Below, one piece after another: positions 41,841 to 50,561 of a DNA stretch of 64,000 nt; position 1 is the first letter of the stretch, and the number at the start of each line of letters is the position of its first letter. The stretch is from Brevibacillus reuszeri (GTDB lineage: Bacteria; Bacillota; Bacilli; Brevibacillales; Brevibacillaceae), in contig NZ_LGIQ01000011.1 in assembly GCF_001187725.1 (NCBI RefSeq), positions 248,001 through 312,000 of the forward strand, read 5' to 3'. Both the position numbers and the translations under genes were made by a program. Below the pieces are notes generated by a model, which made no database searches, was not told the origin of the DNA, and worked only from the letters and a program-made list of their open reading frames with translations.

Positions 41841-41858
41841 TAACTGGAGGTTGATACG

Positions 41859-42743
41859 ATGAGTACAATGAACAATGCAGGTCTGGTAGCAGCAAAAGGG
41901 CTTTCGGAAGAGTGGCTGCAGCAAATTATCGATTTGGCAGAAGTATGCGAGGCACACGATGGATTTGATTTGTCCATCAATTTAAATCTGTCGATGCTGC
42001 AAAACCGTTCGCCTGAGCAAACGAATGATTTCCTCTATTTTCAAGACGGAAAGCTCGTTGGCTTTCTCGGAATGTATGCCATTGTCAGTCCAAAGGAAGT
42101 AGAAATCAGCGGAATGGTTCATCCCGATTATCGAGGAAAAGGAATCTTCCGCGCGCTTTATGCACAAGCCAAAGCAGAATGCGAAAAGCACGGGGTCATG
42201 CAAATACTACTCGTCAGCAATCGACAGTCCAAGGAAGCGAGTGCTTTTGCAGAAGGGGTAGCCGCCACGTACCAATTCTCAGAATACAAGCTGGATTACT
42301 CTACCCAAGCGTCCGTAACTCCCGTAGCAACCGATGAACGTCTGCTGCTTCGCCCAGCCACAAATGCTGACTTTGATACACTCGTTGAGATTGGCGTCAG
42401 TGGTTTTGGAGACTCAGCCGAGCTCATGACTGCGCTTGTTACACGCAATCTGTCTGAGTCATCCTTTCAAACCTATCTGGCTCTCTATGAGGCTCGGCCT
42501 GTCGGAATGATTACGGTTAGCGAAGAGGATGCCGCACTATTTATCTCGGGTTTTTGCGTAAAAAAAGGACTCCAAGGAAAAGGCCTCGGCAGAAAAATTC
42601 TTTCCCAGACGGTGGAAATCCTGAATCAACGAGAGCATACAGGAATTAGTCTGGAAGTAGCTGTCGATAATCAAAACGCACTGTCCCTCTATCAATCTAC
42701 TGGCTTTGAGGTCGTCTCAGTCTACGACTACTATGTCGGATGA
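41859..42743 (+). CDS. GNAT acetyltransferase with two GNAT domains
   Basis: 294 residues. The first domain (about 20-145) has GKLVGFLGMYAIVSPKEVEI and the acetyl-CoA loop HPDYRGKGIFRALYAQAKAE; the second (about 160-290) has GMITVSEEDAALFISGFCVK and KGLQGKGLGRKILSQTVEIL then SLYQSTGFEVVS. Both loops keep the Q/R-x-x-G-x-G/A pattern, so both sites could bind acetyl-CoA, though usually one is active. GGAGG lies 9 bases before the ATG. It is followed after 11 bp by an MFS gene, which hints at modification and export of a common small molecule. Confidence 0.88.
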   Translation: MSTMNNAGLVAAKGLSEEWLQQIIDLAEVCEAHDGFDLSINLNLSMLQNRSPEQTNDFLYFQDGKLVGFLGMYAIVSPKEVEISGMVHPDYRGKGIFRALYAQAKAECEKHGVMQILLVSNRQSKEASAFAEGVAATYQFSEYKLDYSTQASVTPVATDERLLLRPATNADFDTLVEIGVSGFGDSAELMTALVTRNLSESSFQTYLALYEARPVGMITVSEEDAALFISGFCVKKGLQGKGLGRKILSQTVEILNQREHTGISLEVAVDNQNALSLYQSTGFEVVSVYDYYVG

Positions 42744-42754
42744 GGCTTGCCTGA

Positions 42755-43951
42755 ATGAAAAATCATGCTTGGCTGGATTCAAACGTTTTGTTGCTGTTCA
42801 TCTACTCCTTTTTCACCAAGTTTCATTTGTGGATGCCCATTTATGTCCTGTATTTACAGCAGGAACGCGGCCTGAGTCTAGCCACGATCGGAATCGTGGA
42901 GGGAATCGGCTGGGTTGCTGCCGCTTTGGCTGAGGTTCCTGCTGGAATCGTAGCGGATCGCTTTGGTCGTAATCGTGCCCTCATGGTGGGAGCCTTCGTC
43001 ATGGCTCCTGCTATGGTTCTCTATGCATACACAGACTGGTTCCCGATGATTTGTTTTCTGCAAATCGTATGGAGCCTTGGCGGGAGCTTTCTTTCTGGCG
43101 CTGATCAGGCACTCCTCTATGATTATTTACAAGAGAGAGGTTTGGGAAATTTCTTTTCCAAAGCGGTGAGCTATCAACTAGCAATCATGCGCATCGCCTC
43201 AGCGATCGCAGGAATCATAGGCGGTTGGTTAGCTGCCTACTCACTCGGGTTTCCGTTTTTTGTTTGTGGAGTTCTCTCCTTTGGTGCTGGCTGTGTTGCC
43301 TTTTTCATCAAGGAACCGAAGCAACCTGATGAAGCAGAGACGAAACAGAACGAGTCTCTCATCCGCTTCTTCCTAAATACCTCAAGTAAGGTATGGAGGG
43401 CAAAGAGCTTGCGCAATGTACTTCTGTATTCGGCTATCCTGGCGGTTCCCGCTTTCTGCTTTACGTTTTTATTCGTCTCTCCCTTCCTGCACGAAAAAGG
43501 AATGGCGATTGAATGGCTCGGTCTTGTATTTATATTGATCCAAGGCATGAGTATACTCGGCTCCATCGTCTCCTATCACATGGAGAAACGATTGGGAGAA
43601 GCAGCAACCGTTACCACATTCACTGTGCTGATGGCTCTGAGCATCCTCATGCTTCCGATCCTGCCTGATTTATCCGGGATTATCTGTATGGTACTCACCA
43701 GCTTCTTTTATTCCATCATCGAACCTGTCTTGATCAAGATGACGAATCAACGAATCTCGGGAGATTCACGCAGTACGCTGCTTTCCTATTCATCCATGCT
43801 GAAAACGATCATTCTGGCAGTCTTGGTTCCTTTTTTCGGCAAACTGGCAGAAGAGACTGGCTATCCAGTTCTATGCCTATTAATCGCAATTGTTCTCATC
43901 AGTTTACCTGTCGTTCTCTTACGCAAAGAAAAAGGGACGGCAACACGATAA
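42755..43951 (+). CDS. MFS transporter
   Basis: 398 residues with 12 predicted TM helices. Helix 1 begins FIYSFFTKFHLWMPIYVLYL, and the loop after helix 2 carries AGIVADRFGRNRALMVGAFV, the MFS motif A. The second half starts near LRNVLLYSAILAVPAFCFTF. It is similar to drug/metabolite exporters of the MFS; no substrate can be named. Only 11 bp separate it from the double-GNAT gene, so they form an operon. A bidirectional terminator lies 35 bp downstream. Confidence 0.88.
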   Translation: MKNHAWLDSNVLLLFIYSFFTKFHLWMPIYVLYLQQERGLSLATIGIVEGIGWVAAALAEVPAGIVADRFGRNRALMVGAFVMAPAMVLYAYTDWFPMICFLQIVWSLGGSFLSGADQALLYDYLQERGLGNFFSKAVSYQLAIMRIASAIAGIIGGWLAAYSLGFPFFVCGVLSFGAGCVAFFIKEPKQPDEAETKQNESLIRFFLNTSSKVWRAKSLRNVLLYSAILAVPAFCFTFLFVSPFLHEKGMAIEWLGLVFILIQGMSILGSIVSYHMEKRLGEAATVTTFTVLMALSILMLPILPDLSGIICMVLTSFFYSIIEPVLIKMTNQRISGDSRSTLLSYSSMLKTIILAVLVPFFGKLAEETGYPVLCLLIAIVLISLPVVLLRKEKGTATR

Positions 43952-43985
43952 TCGTGGTCATAGATTTCATGTGATCAATAACAAA

Positions 43986-44043
43986 TGGCTATCCTATGCC
44001 TTGACCAGTCAACCTCAACCGACTGAACGAGCATGGATAGCCA
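43986..44043. terminator. Long-stem bidirectional terminator
   Basis: TGGCTATCC (43986-43994) with ATGC pairs with GCAT and GGATAGCCA (44035-44043) across a long loop. It lies between the convergent MFS and class V aminotransferase genes. Confidence 0.55.
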
Positions 44044-44050
44044 CTTCGTT

Positions 44051-45181
44051 TTAGTTCAAACTTGATGGATCGGGAAGCAGCTCTATGAGCTTCTCTACAT
44101 CAGCGCTGTCGTTAAACAAGTGGAGGGAAGCACGCACTCTCCCATCCCCGCCCCACACGTAGACGTCCTTCTGCTGCAAGCTCTCGGCTACACGACTTCC
44201 CTGATCACATACGAAGGAAATATTTCCTGCACGCAGAGACTGCTCGTCAGGTGTCATCACCTCATAGCCTCGCGTGCGCATCTGCTCGATTAGCTCCTCG
44301 CCCAATTGCAGCACGTGACTCTCTATATTTTCGATACCTATCTCTACTAGAAACCCCGTACTGTATGCCAAAGAGTAAAGGCTCGGATAGCTCGGAAAGC
44401 CGCGTTCGTACCGCCGGGCATCCTCATGCAGCGTATACGTCTCAAAACGGCTCGGACCGAATTGTTCCTGGATGCTTCGCCAACCCGGCGTACGGAAAAC
44501 GAGATCACGGACCCGATCACTCTGATTCACGGCAAGAATTCCCGCGCCATGGATAGAGAGCAGCCATTTATAGGAGCTGCACACGATGAAATCGGTATCC
44601 TCAAGATAGACGGGAACAACTCCCATGGACTGGGTAACATCGAGCAAAAGCAAGGCGTCCGTCTTTTTCAGTGACTGATACAGCCTGCGATAATCCATCC
44701 TGCTGCCAGACATATAGCTGACATGACTCGTCATTACAAGTCTGGTTCGATGGTCAACCTGAGCGAGGATGTCTTCGATAGAAACCTGCCAATTCGTATG
44801 CCCGACGACCCTCACTTCCACTCCTTTTTGCTGCAAGCCTAACCAAGGCAAGACACCGGAAGGGAATTCAAGGGTGTTGATCACGATGTTGTCCCCCTGA
44901 CGAAACGGGATGGACCCGGCGATTATGCCAATCGCTTCTGACGTGTTCGAGATCAGGGCAACATCCTCTGCTCGGCCATGAAGCAGACTTGCCACGTTCT
45001 GCTTGCAGACGGCTTCGACGAGGGAATTTCTCTCTCTGCCAAGTGGCCCCTTGCTCCTCCTATGCAAATATTCGTTGACCGCATCCAGACTTCCGCGCAA
45101 CGTAGGTGTCTCGGCTCCGCTGTACAGCCAGGTGCAGCAATCCAGTCCTAGAAAAAGGGATTTGTCCACCAATGACTTCAT
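44051..45181 (-). CDS. Class V aminotransferase (PLP)
   Basis: 376-residue fold-type I enzyme of the cysteine desulfurase/isopenicillin epimerase group. The PLP lysine lies in FIVCSSYKWLLSIHGAGIL; the phosphate-binding SNTSEAIGIIAG and the Asp in LLLLDVTQSMGVVP stacking with the cofactor are present. There is no obvious active-site Cys loop for sulfur transfer, so it more likely acts on an amino acid or amino sugar acid. AGAGGAGG precedes the ATG at 11 bases. It lies 23 bp after the HpcH/HpaI aldolase and ends in the bidirectional terminator. Confidence 0.85.
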   Translation of the reverse strand: MKSLVDKSLFLGLDCCTWLYSGAETPTLRGSLDAVNEYLHRRSKGPLGRERNSLVEAVCKQNVASLLHGRAEDVALISNTSEAIGIIAGSIPFRQGDNIVINTLEFPSGVLPWLGLQQKGVEVRVVGHTNWQVSIEDILAQVDHRTRLVMTSHVSYMSGSRMDYRRLYQSLKKTDALLLLDVTQSMGVVPVYLEDTDFIVCSSYKWLLSIHGAGILAVNQSDRVRDLVFRTPGWRSIQEQFGPSRFETYTLHEDARRYERGFPSYPSLYSLAYSTGFLVEIGIENIESHVLQLGEELIEQMRTRGYEVMTPDEQSLRAGNISFVCDQGSRVAESLQQKDVYVWGGDGRVRASLHLFNDSADVEKLIELLPDPSSLN

Positions 45182-45204
45182 GAACGCTAGATCCTCCTCT
45201 AAGC

Positions 45205-45975
45205 TTATTGCTTATTTTTCAACTGGCCCACGACCGTCCGCCCCGCAGATTGGAGCAGTGATACATCAAGCGCAACAGTGAAATATTGAATTCCCGCTTC
45301 TGCCCATGCCTGTGCCTGCAGGGTCGTCGCAGCATGAATACCTACTGCGATGCCTTTAGCGCGTATGGTTTTGATCAGTGAGGCAATCGTATCTGCTACG
45401 ACCGGATGATCGATTTGCCCTGGATAACCCAGAGCCTGCGATAAATCCAGTGGGCCGATATAAACGACATCGATGCCCGGAACATCCAGAATCGCGTCCA
45501 GGTTTTTCAGGCCTTCCTCCGACTCAATCTGAATGATCATGAGGGTATCGTCCTCAGCCTCTGTCAAGTGCTGCTCCAACGGCATCTCGCCCCAGCCGTT
45601 TGCACGCACCGCACCGCCGAGTCCTCTCGTTCCAGCCGGGGTGTAACGTGCTCCTTTTAACAGATGAGCACACTGCTCAGCACTTTCGATTCGCGGCAAA
45701 ACAAAAGACGAATAGCCGATATCCATGATTCGGTACAGGTCCGCTGGATTTTGCGTAGCAGTCCGGACGGCAAGCGGAATGTTATAGCGATATCCCGCCA
45801 AAACCAGGTAATCAAGCATTTGCAGGTCAATCGAGCTATGCTCCATATCAACATGCAAAAAATCAAATCCGACATTCCCCAGTGCTTCTACAATGATCGG
45901 GGAGGGAATTCTGATCCAGCTTCCATACACACATTTTCCTTCTTTTAATTTACTTTTGATTGGATTTACTGCCAT
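45205..45975 (-). CDS. HpcH/HpaI-family class II aldolase
   Basis: About 256 residues. The metal site and substrate patterns of 2-keto-3-deoxy-acid aldolases are visible: FDFLHVDMEHSSIDLQML, the Arg in AVRTATQN, RYTPAGTRGLGGAVRANGWG and IQIESEEGLKNLDAIL (metal-binding Glu), then DVVYIGPLDLSQALG. Such enzymes cleave 2-keto-3-deoxy or 4-hydroxy-2-oxo acids to pyruvate and an aldehyde. The ATG at 45975 follows AAAGGAG; the earlier ATG overlaps that site. A terminator at 46012 separates it from the KDPG aldolase, so it may be expressed at a lower or separate level. Confidence 0.88.
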   Translation of the reverse strand: MAVNPIKSKLKEGKCVYGSWIRIPSPIIVEALGNVGFDFLHVDMEHSSIDLQMLDYLVLAGYRYNIPLAVRTATQNPADLYRIMDIGYSSFVLPRIESAEQCAHLLKGARYTPAGTRGLGGAVRANGWGEMPLEQHLTEAEDDTLMIIQIESEEGLKNLDAILDVPGIDVVYIGPLDLSQALGYPGQIDHPVVADTIASLIKTIRAKGIAVGIHAATTLQAQAWAEAGIQYFTVALDVSLLQSAGRTVVGQLKNKQ

Positions 45976-46011
45976 CTGCTTTTTCTCTCCTTTTTTCATC
46001 TTTCATATGTA

Positions 46012-46057
46012 GAAAAAGTACCCGCTAGGATTGAGAAGCAATTCATTGCGGGTACTT
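46012..46057 (-). terminator. Intercistronic terminator after KDPG aldolase
   Basis: AAGTACCCGC (46016-46025) pairs with GCGGGTACTT (46048-46057), a 10-bp stem, followed on the minus strand by TTTTTCTAC. It divides the catabolic operon from the HpcH aldolase and class V aminotransferase genes, perhaps leaving partial read-through. Confidence 0.85.
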
Positions 46058-46076
46058 GGTCTGCCAGTCATTTGCT

Positions 46077-46739
46077 TTATTTGAATGCGTAGGTTTGGCG
46101 TGCTTCCTGAATCGCTGTCACATACTGCCTTGCATTGTGTGTAATTCGAGCATAGTTGGCTGTTTCGAGTGTTTCGCGATCGAATAGATTTCCTCCGATT
46201 CCGACAGCGGCTACCCCAGCCTGTATGAACGAAGCGACGTTGTCCAGGTTGACACCACCTGTTGGAATGATCGGGATATGAGGGAAGGGAGCTTTGACAT
46301 CCTTTATATACTGAACTCCCAGACCTGCTGCCGGAAAGATTTTGACCAGATCTGCTCCCGCTTCAATCGCAGTAATCATCTCTGTCGGTGTCATCACGCC
46401 GGGAACCGCAATTTTTCCGTACCGAAGCGCAGTCTGAATCACATCCTCATGCAGGCTGGGACTAAAGAGAAAGTCTGCTCCGCTCTGAATCGCCAATCCT
46501 GCCGACACCTTGTCGACAACCGTACCCGCTCCGACAATAGCGCGACCTTTATATTTGGCGGAAAGCTTTGCGATGGTATGGAATGCCCCAGGTGAATCTA
46601 CGGTTATTTCCAGTGCTGTAATCCCGCCTTCCACGAGGCTGTCGGCTACCTGTTCGACCTGTTCCTCTGGAATTCGCCTGATGACAGCAATAACACCACT
46701 TTCAACCAACTTTTTCAATAGCATGACTTTTGGCAGCAT
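46077..46739 (-). CDS. KDPG/KHG aldolase
   Basis: 220-residue class I aldolase that splits 2-keto-3-deoxy-6-phosphogluconate into pyruvate and glyceraldehyde 3-phosphate. The Schiff-base lysine lies in GADLVKIFPAAGLG, the catalytic Glu in GGITALEITVDSPG, and the phosphate-binding loop in IPTGGVNLDN. GGGGGAG lies 5 bases before the ATG. It directly follows the KDG kinase, giving a complete KDG-to-glycolysis module. This family also cleaves 4-hydroxy-2-oxoglutarate. Confidence 0.92.
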   Translation of the reverse strand: MLPKVMLLKKLVESGVIAVIRRIPEEQVEQVADSLVEGGITALEITVDSPGAFHTIAKLSAKYKGRAIVGAGTVVDKVSAGLAIQSGADFLFSPSLHEDVIQTALRYGKIAVPGVMTPTEMITAIEAGADLVKIFPAAGLGVQYIKDVKAPFPHIPIIPTGGVNLDNVASFIQAGVAAVGIGGNLFDRETLETANYARITHNARQYVTAIQEARQTYAFK

Positions 46740-46767
46740 GATAGCTCCCCCTCTCCTCTATATCCGT

Positions 46768-47712
46768 TTACCGCAGCACTTCTTTTCTCTCATCATGGGG
46801 TGCAATCCGATTCCAAAACGGGTACCCCTCCACATCTCCTACCACCGAAAGGGCAAATGCACCGACGCGATTTCCGAGCATGACCGCCTTTGATAGTGAC
46901 CAACCGCGCAGCAGCCCCGACAAGAAGCCCGCTGCAAAACCATCTCCTGCACCAATCGGGTCCACAATCTCGTGCACAGGATATCCCGGTACATATTCAA
47001 CTGAGTCTTGCGTCGCGTAAAATGCCCCTTTTTCTCCGAGCTTGAGAACCACTACCTTGGCTCCATTCTCCAAGAGGCGTGCTGCTATTTTCTCTGGCTC
47101 GGTCTCCCCTGTCATGATTTCTCCCTCTTCGATACCCGGCATGACGATGTCACATCGGCTGGAGATATCCATCAAGACCTCGCGCGCCTCTTCCTTCGAC
47201 CAGAGCTTCAAACGAATATTCGGATCAAATACGACCGTGAGCTGATGCGCCCGTGCAATTTCGATCGCCCGATCCATCATGGCTCTGCACGAGGAGCTGA
47301 GCGCTGCCGTAATCCCTGTCAGGTGTAAAAACTTTGCCCCGGCAATATAGCTCTCATCCAAATCGTCAGGAGTCAATTCGCTTGCTGCAGAGCCTTTGCG
47401 ATAGTAGTAGACTTTCGGTTCATTGTTTGCCTGCCGCTCTTTGAAAAAGACCGCGGTCGGATACTTTTCATCGAAGACAACCCGGGAGGTGTCGACGCCT
47501 TCACCCCGGATAAAATTGCGAACGTATAAACCGAACTCATCATCACCCAATCTGCTGACCCAACCTGCCGCATGACCTAATCGGGCAAGGGCAATGGCTA
47601 CATTGGATTCCGCGCCGCCAATCGTTTTTTCAAACTTGGTTACGTACCGCAGTGGACCAACTGACCCTGGAGTTAGGAGCACCATTGTTTCTCCGATTGT
47701 TACTACATCCAT
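46768..47712 (-). CDS. kdgK: 2-dehydro-3-deoxygluconate kinase (KdgK)
   Basis: 314-residue PfkB-family kinase that phosphorylates KDG to KDPG. The N-terminal signature EKTIGGAESNVAIALARLGH and the C-terminal PIGAGDGFAAGFLSGLL (catalytic Asp and anion hole) are present, and YYYRKGSAASELTPDD is typical of KdgK substrate binding. AAGGAG lies 8 bases before the ATG at 47712; a GTG three codons upstream is in the spacer. It sits between the SDR and KDPG aldolase genes in the operon, which supports the assignment. Confidence 0.9.
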   Translation of the reverse strand: MDVVTIGETMVLLTPGSVGPLRYVTKFEKTIGGAESNVAIALARLGHAAGWVSRLGDDEFGLYVRNFIRGEGVDTSRVVFDEKYPTAVFFKERQANNEPKVYYYRKGSAASELTPDDLDESYIAGAKFLHLTGITAALSSSCRAMMDRAIEIARAHQLTVVFDPNIRLKLWSKEEAREVLMDISSRCDIVMPGIEEGEIMTGETEPEKIAARLLENGAKVVVLKLGEKGAFYATQDSVEYVPGYPVHEIVDPIGAGDGFAAGFLSGLLRGWSLSKAVMLGNRVGAFALSVVGDVEGYPFWNRIAPHDERKEVLR

Positions 47713-47746
47713 ACTTGCCACTCCTTCCTCAACATGTGCTCACTCA

Positions 47747-48502
47747 TTATCTGCCTAGCCAGCCGCCATCCACTGCAAGTACATGACCGTTCACATAATC
47801 GGATGCGTGTGAAGCAAGAAAGACGACGCTTCCTTTCATATCCTCTGCCCTGCCCCAACGACCCGCAGGAATTCTTTCGAGAATCTGGCGGTTTCGCGTT
47901 TCATCCTTGAGCAGTGCCTCATTCATGTCTGTTGCCATATAACCTGGAGCGATCGCATTGACCGTAATCCCATGTGTGGCCCATTCGTTTGCGAGTGCTT
48001 TCGTCAATTGCGCAACACCACCTTTGGCTGCAGCATAGGCTGGCACCCGCATTCCTCCCTGAAACGACAGGAGTGACGCGATGTTGATGATTTTGCCGCG
48101 CCCCTGGGCGATCATTCGCCGCCCCGCTTGCTGGCAGAGAAAAAACACCGTTTTCAGGTTCACATCCAGCACATCATCCCAGTCTGCTTCTGCAAAATCC
48201 TCCGCAGGAGAACGGCGCTGTATCCCGCCGTTGTTGACCAGGATGTCTATCTTTCCAAACACGCGATCGACCTGACCCATCAGCTGTTTGACCTGATCCA
48301 TCTCCGCCAAGTCGCACAGGATGATTTCGCACCGCCGCCCAATTTCCTCTATGCGCTCTTTTGTCTGTGTGTCGGCTGCATTTCGCTGCACCAGTGCAAT
48401 ATCCGCTCCTGCTTCAGCCAAAGCAACTGCCATTTCCTGACCAAGTCCTCGTGTCGCCCCTGTGATGACCGCTACCTGTCCGCTCAAATCAAACATGGTC
48501 AT
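47747..48502 (-). CDS. SDR oxidoreductase, gluconate/KduD-like
   Basis: 251-residue classical SDR. TGATRGLG (about 14-21), NNGGIQ and the catalytic Ser in NIASLLSF with Tyr and Lys in YAAAKGG are all present; the end ADDMKGSVVFLASHASDYVN-type tail and DGGWLGR fit gluconate 5-dehydrogenase and KduD members. It would interconvert a hydroxyl and keto group on a sugar acid with NAD(P)H. Its start overlaps the stop of the zinc alcohol dehydrogenase by 4 bp, so the two redox enzymes are co-translated and may act in sequence as an epimerising pair. Confidence 0.88.
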   Translation of the reverse strand: MTMFDLSGQVAVITGATRGLGQEMAVALAEAGADIALVQRNAADTQTKERIEEIGRRCEIILCDLAEMDQVKQLMGQVDRVFGKIDILVNNGGIQRRSPAEDFAEADWDDVLDVNLKTVFFLCQQAGRRMIAQGRGKIINIASLLSFQGGMRVPAYAAAKGGVAQLTKALANEWATHGITVNAIAPGYMATDMNEALLKDETRNRQILERIPAGRWGRAEDMKGSVVFLASHASDYVNGHVLAVDGGWLGR

Positions 48503-49551
48503 TGCTCTCCACTTCCCATTCCACGGCTGACCTCTTCCTCCGGATTGATCGAAATCAGGACTTTGACGGCATTTCCGCCAGACAGCAGCATATCAAATCC
48601 CGATTTTACGTCCTCAAGCGGCATCACATGGGTAATCAGTTTTTCAAAGTCAAACGGCTTTTCGAGCAGCTGTGCCGCGATTTCGAAATCTTTTGGCGTA
48701 TACACGCGGACGCCTTTGATCGTGATTTCTTTGAACATCGCTTGCAGCAAATCGATTGGTGCCGGCTTTTTATAAGCGGCAACAACGACAGCCGTACCAC
48801 GTATTTTCGTTGCGTGCGTCAAGATTTCGGATACGGACGGATGACCGGCACAGTCAAAGGAGAAATCGGCTCCGTTCCCGTCTGTCTTCATGAGCACCTG
48901 TTCGACGATACTGCCTTCCTGAGGGTCAATCGTTTCAAACCCCAGTTCTTTTGCCATTTGCAAACGGAAAGGGTTGGTTTCTGCTACGATTACCCGCCCG
49001 GCTCCAAGCAGCTGCAATGAAACGGCTACACACATCCCGATCGGTCCTGCACCAAAAACGAGTGCCGTATCGCCTGGAACAAAGCCGGATTGCCGAACCG
49101 CATGGACACCCACTGCCAGCGGCTCGATCAAAGCACCTGCCTTGAGGGACACATTCTTTGGCAGAGCATGTATCGTTTCTACCGGGGCGACCACATACTC
49201 GGCCATGGAGCCATCACAATCGATTCCCACCAGCTGGAGGTTTTTGCACACATGACTTTTTCCGGTCTGACACGGCTCGCACTCTCCGCAAAACAAGAGC
49301 GGGCGTACCGTGACTTGCGTACCTGTCGGCAAAGTAGGATGCCCCTCGAGTAACGTCCCGGAAAGCTCGTGACCAATAACGAGCGGCCCCTTCGCACGTG
49401 GATGCGCGCCCACATAAATATTTAGATCGGTACCGCAAATCCCTGTATAGCTCACCTTTACCAACGCCCAGCCTGCTGGTGGAGTCGGAACTTGTTTTTC
49501 TTCTACGCGAATGTTGCTTGCCCCGTAGTAGACAGCGCTTTTCATATTCAT
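48499..49551 (-). CDS. Zinc-dependent alcohol/polyol dehydrogenase
   Basis: 350-residue medium-chain dehydrogenase similar to sorbitol and threonine dehydrogenases. Catalytic zinc ligands are in GICGTDLNIY and GHELSG; the structural zinc loop CGECEPCQTGKSHVC has all four cysteines; ALVFGAGPIGMCVAVSL is the NAD-binding motif. The ATG at 49551 has AAGGAG about 9 bases upstream. It oxidises a hydroxyl of a polyol, sugar acid or hydroxy amino acid; which one is open. The stop overlaps the following SDR start. Confidence 0.9.
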   Translation of the reverse strand: MNMKSAVYYGASNIRVEEKQVPTPPAGWALVKVSYTGICGTDLNIYVGAHPRAKGPLVIGHELSGTLLEGHPTLPTGTQVTVRPLLFCGECEPCQTGKSHVCKNLQLVGIDCDGSMAEYVVAPVETIHALPKNVSLKAGALIEPLAVGVHAVRQSGFVPGDTALVFGAGPIGMCVAVSLQLLGAGRVIVAETNPFRLQMAKELGFETIDPQEGSIVEQVLMKTDGNGADFSFDCAGHPSVSEILTHATKIRGTAVVVAAYKKPAPIDLLQAMFKEITIKGVRVYTPKDFEIAAQLLEKPFDFEKLITHVMPLEDVKSGFDMLLSGGNAVKVLISINPEEEVSRGMGSGEQ

Positions 49552-49586
49552 CCTGGTACGCTCCTTCTCATTCATGAACATCCCTC

Positions 49587-50546
49587 TTATAGCTGGTTTA
49601 CTGGATAATGTGGCTTCTCTCCTGACAAAACACGTATGGCTTCTTCCGCCGCTTTTCGCTTTAGTTCATCAAAGGCCTGCTCGGAATACCAGGCGACATG
49701 TGGCGTAATGATGCAATTCTCGTGCTTGAGCAGCGGATTATCCGACTTTGGCGGCTCGAACTCCATGACATCGAGCGCCGCTCCGGCAATCCAGCCCTCC
49801 GAAAGCGCCTGTGCGAGAGCCGCCTCGTCAATGATTGAGCCTCGTGCTGTGTTGATGAGATACGCGGTGGACTTCATAGCCTGCAGCTCTTTGGTGCCAA
49901 ATAAATTATGGGTATCTTCTGTCAGTGGACAATGAATCGAAATCATATCAGAGCGCTCAAGCAGGTCTTCGAATGTAACTCGCTCGACGAAAGGAAGCGA
50001 TTCTCCTCCAGCCTCTCTACGATCAAAGCCGATGACCTTAAATCCTGCCCCATGCGCCTTTTGGGCAAAGGCACTGCCGATTCGACCAAGACCGACGACA
50101 CCAACCGTTTGTCCACGCAAGCGCAATATCGGGCGAGAAATGCTAAAGTCCCAATCTCCATTGCGAATCGCATTGCCGAGAAGCAATGTCTTGCGCGTAA
50201 GAGTATACATGAGCGCCAAGGCATGATCGGATACTTCATCTACCCCGTAATCCGGTACGTTGCAAATCTGAATGCCGTGATCAGTAGCTGCCTGGACGTC
50301 TACATTATTTACACCAACACCGTACCGAACGATGACCTTACAGCGCGGCAGCTTGCTCAGAACATTTCGCGTGAGGGGAGCGTACTGGTTTAACAGCCCA
50401 TCCGCATCCGCGCAGTGCAAAATCACGTCTTCCTCTGTCTTGCAATCGTGATGAACCATTTGTGCAGAAGCATTGCGGATGACAGTCTGCTCGATCTCCA
50501 CCGATGGATGATCACAATCGGTAATTCCTATCATGATGCTGCTCAT
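49587..50546 (-). CDS. D-2-hydroxyacid dehydrogenase (CtBP/SerA-like)
   Basis: 319 residues. The NAD-binding motif is VGVVGLGRIGSAFAQKAHG; catalytic Arg lies in NTARGSIIDEAAL, Glu in DVMEFEPP and His in CIITPHVAWYSE. The N-terminal domain and the SDHALALMYTLTRKT segment resemble C-terminal-binding-protein-like dehydrogenases. It would reduce a 2-keto acid or oxidise the D-hydroxy acid. GAGGTGG precedes the ATG. It lies 15 bp after the threonine-synthase-like gene and 35 bp before the zinc dehydrogenase. Confidence 0.88.
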   Translation of the reverse strand: MSSIMIGITDCDHPSVEIEQTVIRNASAQMVHHDCKTEEDVILHCADADGLLNQYAPLTRNVLSKLPRCKVIVRYGVGVNNVDVQAATDHGIQICNVPDYGVDEVSDHALALMYTLTRKTLLLGNAIRNGDWDFSISRPILRLRGQTVGVVGLGRIGSAFAQKAHGAGFKVIGFDRREAGGESLPFVERVTFEDLLERSDMISIHCPLTEDTHNLFGTKELQAMKSTAYLINTARGSIIDEAALAQALSEGWIAGAALDVMEFEPPKSDNPLLKHENCIITPHVAWYSEQAFDELKRKAAEEAIRVLSGEKPHYPVNQL

Positions 50547-50561
50547 GCCTTTTCCACCTCT

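Noticed and set aside
41640..41858. T-box or amino-acid riboswitch before the GNAT gene
   Set aside because: The T-box sequence motif and a specifier stem are absent. The hairpins look like plain tandem terminators.
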